Positions 13,024 through 14,310 of a stretch of DNA of 14,310 bases are shown one piece after another. The stretch comes from Lachnospiraceae bacterium UBA3645 (GTDB taxonomy: Bacteria > Bacillota > Clostridia > Lachnospirales > Lachnospiraceae), in NCBI GenBank assembly GCA_002373555.1, contig DFKM01000066.1, positions 1 through 14,310 on the forward strand, given 5' to 3'. A model generated the notes under the pieces. That model searched no databases, was not told the DNA's origin, and was given only the letters and a program-made list of their open reading frames with translations. Every line of letters begins with the position of its first letter. Positions within the stretch are counted from its first letter, which is position 1. A program made the translations under genes and the position numbers.

Positions 13024-14310
13024 TCACTCCAGAATCGTAATCCTGCCCTGCCCGTACGGATCACCGTATTCCTCACCGATCGTTCCGCCGAGTTCATTGT
13101 TCAGATAGTCGACTACGGCCTGAATATCCTTTGATGCATCTTTGCTGATCACTTCCGCGTTATCAAAGGACGTGAATCCGTCACCATGATCGAACAGAAC
13201 ATAGGTCAGGCTGGCGACCGTATAGGTTCCGGCCGGGTCGATCGCTTTTCCTCCGACCTTCACGTTCTTCACTCTTCTCTCGCCCGTGACGCCGGTAAAC
13301 ATGCCGTTTGCATCGGAAGTGCAGCTGCTCTCTACTGAGGAATCGATCTCAAAAGTGATTCCGGAGACCTGCAGGAAGGATCCTGTCTCTTCGGGAACAC
13401 TTCTGGCACCCCATTCCAGCGCATCCAGAATCGCCTGTCCTTTGACTTTCACCACACCAATGCTGTTGCTGAACGGCATTACATCGAGCAGATCCTTGTA
13501 GCTAATATCGCCTTTTGCGATGTCTGCACGGATCCCGCCGCTGTTCAGGATCCCGATATCGGCATCCAGTACATTCCGGATCGCATCTGTGCAGAAATCA
13601 CCCATATTTGTCTCCGCTCTGCGGACCATCCGGATCGGATTTCCGGAAGTATCCTTCTCTTCCGGATCGCTGATCGTAAGGTCGAATTCTGATGTTCCTG
13701 CTTTCTGTTCCAGGAACTTTTCCGCCGCCTCTATTTCCTCTGCGACCGCTTCAGACATTTCATTTCGAATGCCCAGCAGTTCCGGCGCGCTCTTATCATT
13801 CGGCCAGCTCCAGATATTGGTCTCTTCAATGCCTTCTTCTGCGGAAATGAAGCTGTATCCGATGCAGTGCATTTTCGTGCCGACAGCGGAACGGACAACA
13901 TCCTCTCCGTCCTTGTTCTTCATGACGATCTGGTCCGTATCATGACTGTGTCCGTCCAGGAACACATCGATGCCATTGGTGTGTTCGATGACATCGGCAT
14001 ACGTCCAGGGTCTGCATTCCGCTTCGTTTCCCAGATGGCCTATCGCATAGACATAGTCTGCGCCTTCCGCACGCGCTGCATCAACCGCATCCTGTACCGC
14101 CTTATAGAAGGCCTCTCCCGAATCGTCCGCGGTGAAGCCGTAAATGAACTGACCGTTTTCGTCCTGGAAATACGCAGGTGTCGACGTTGTGATCGTTTTG
14201 GGCGTTGTCATGCCGACAAATGCGATCTTCATTCCCGCCGCTTCCTTAATGACATAGGGTTCAAAGACCAGCTTGTCTTCTTTGGTAAAATTGCAGCTGA
14301 TATAGGGGAA
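13024..14310 (-). CDS. 5'-nucleotidase / UshA-type metallophosphoesterase (N-terminus outside window)
   Basis: These secreted or surface enzymes hydrolyse nucleotides or UDP-sugars outside the cytoplasm. The frame is open to the right window edge, giving 428 visible residues and lacking the signal peptide and the first metal motifs. Visible are the later metallophosphatase motifs YAIGHLGNE and DVFLDGHSHD, then the 5'-nucleotidase C-terminal domain with TNMGDFCTDAIRN, IGILNSGGIRADI, the block YKDLLDVMPFSNSI and FDHGDGFTSF. The first visible residues read FPYISCNF, as expected just after the first metal-binding blocks. An internal ATG at 14232 is not the real start. No sortase signal or anchor is visible at the C-terminus. 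It ends 2 bp from the HTH gene. The substrate cannot be set from this part. Confidence 0.93.
   Translation of the reverse strand, partial: FPYISCNFTKEDKLVFEPYVIKEAAGMKIAFVGMTTPKTITTSTPAYFQDENGQFIYGFTADDSGEAFYKAVQDAVDAARAEGADYVYAIGHLGNEAECRPWTYADVIEHTNGIDVFLDGHSHDTDQIVMKNKDGEDVVRSAVGTKMHCIGYSFISAEEGIEETNIWSWPNDKSAPELLGIRNEMSEAVAEEIEAAEKFLEQKAGTSEFDLTISDPEEKDTSGNPIRMVRRAETNMGDFCTDAIRNVLDADIGILNSGGIRADIAKGDISYKDLLDVMPFSNSIGVVKVKGQAILDALEWGARSVPEETGSFLQVSGITFEIDSSVESSCTSDANGMFTGVTGERRVKNVKVGGKAIDPAGTYTVASLTYVLFDHGDGFTSFDNAEVISKDASKDIQAVVDYLNNELGGTIGEEYGDPYGQGRITILE

Overview
The window comes from a Gram-positive Clostridia-type bacterium, probably close to Lachnospiraceae. The evidence is AGGAGG-type ribosome binding sites, the order tilS-hpt-ftsH, a DivIC-type divisome protein, a Rho factor with a long disordered insert, and a small HTH protein paired with a membrane Ser/Thr kinase. 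Nearly all genes lie on the minus strand. The assignment is inferred from gene content, not from a database search.

Left part (1-6723, all minus strand, transcribed right to left): rho, aroC and comB are tightly packed (a short gap, then a 4-bp ATGA overlap). A clear sigma-A promoter then drives divIC, and an intrinsic terminator follows divIC directly. Next come tilS, hpt (8-bp overlap) and ftsH (TTG start, cut by the window edge). These are housekeeping functions: transcription termination, chorismate synthesis, cell division, tRNA-Ile lysidine synthesis, purine salvage and membrane proteolysis.

Middle (6724-7507): about 780 bp without a credible gene. It contains an ordered array of seven 34-35 bp elements with conserved ends (GTGCAT, 20-21 variable bases, TTATGGTC). 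Four point right and three point left, and they meet in a perfect 15-bp-arm inverted repeat. I do not recognise this element.

Right of the array lie a plus-strand VOC/glyoxalase-like gene broken by an in-frame TAA just before its conserved C-terminal motif, a bidirectional terminator, an AIM24-family gene, and a zinc-ribbon/transmembrane/OB-like protein with three C-terminal Ltp-type repeats. A SpoU/TrmH rRNA or tRNA methyltransferase follows, downstream of a membrane-anchored Ser/Thr kinase.

Far right: the kinase and a small HTH protein are divergently transcribed from a 288-bp intergenic region. That region holds three tandem repeats of exactly 75 bp, each with a 38-bp inverted repeat (TACGGATGCA...TGCATCCGTA type), plus an extra half-site near the HTH gene's probable promoter. 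The kinase, the HTH protein and the phased array look like one regulatory module and are, with the 6965-7395 array, the most unusual content. The window ends inside a 5'-nucleotidase/UshA-type gene that converges on the HTH gene with a 2-bp gap.
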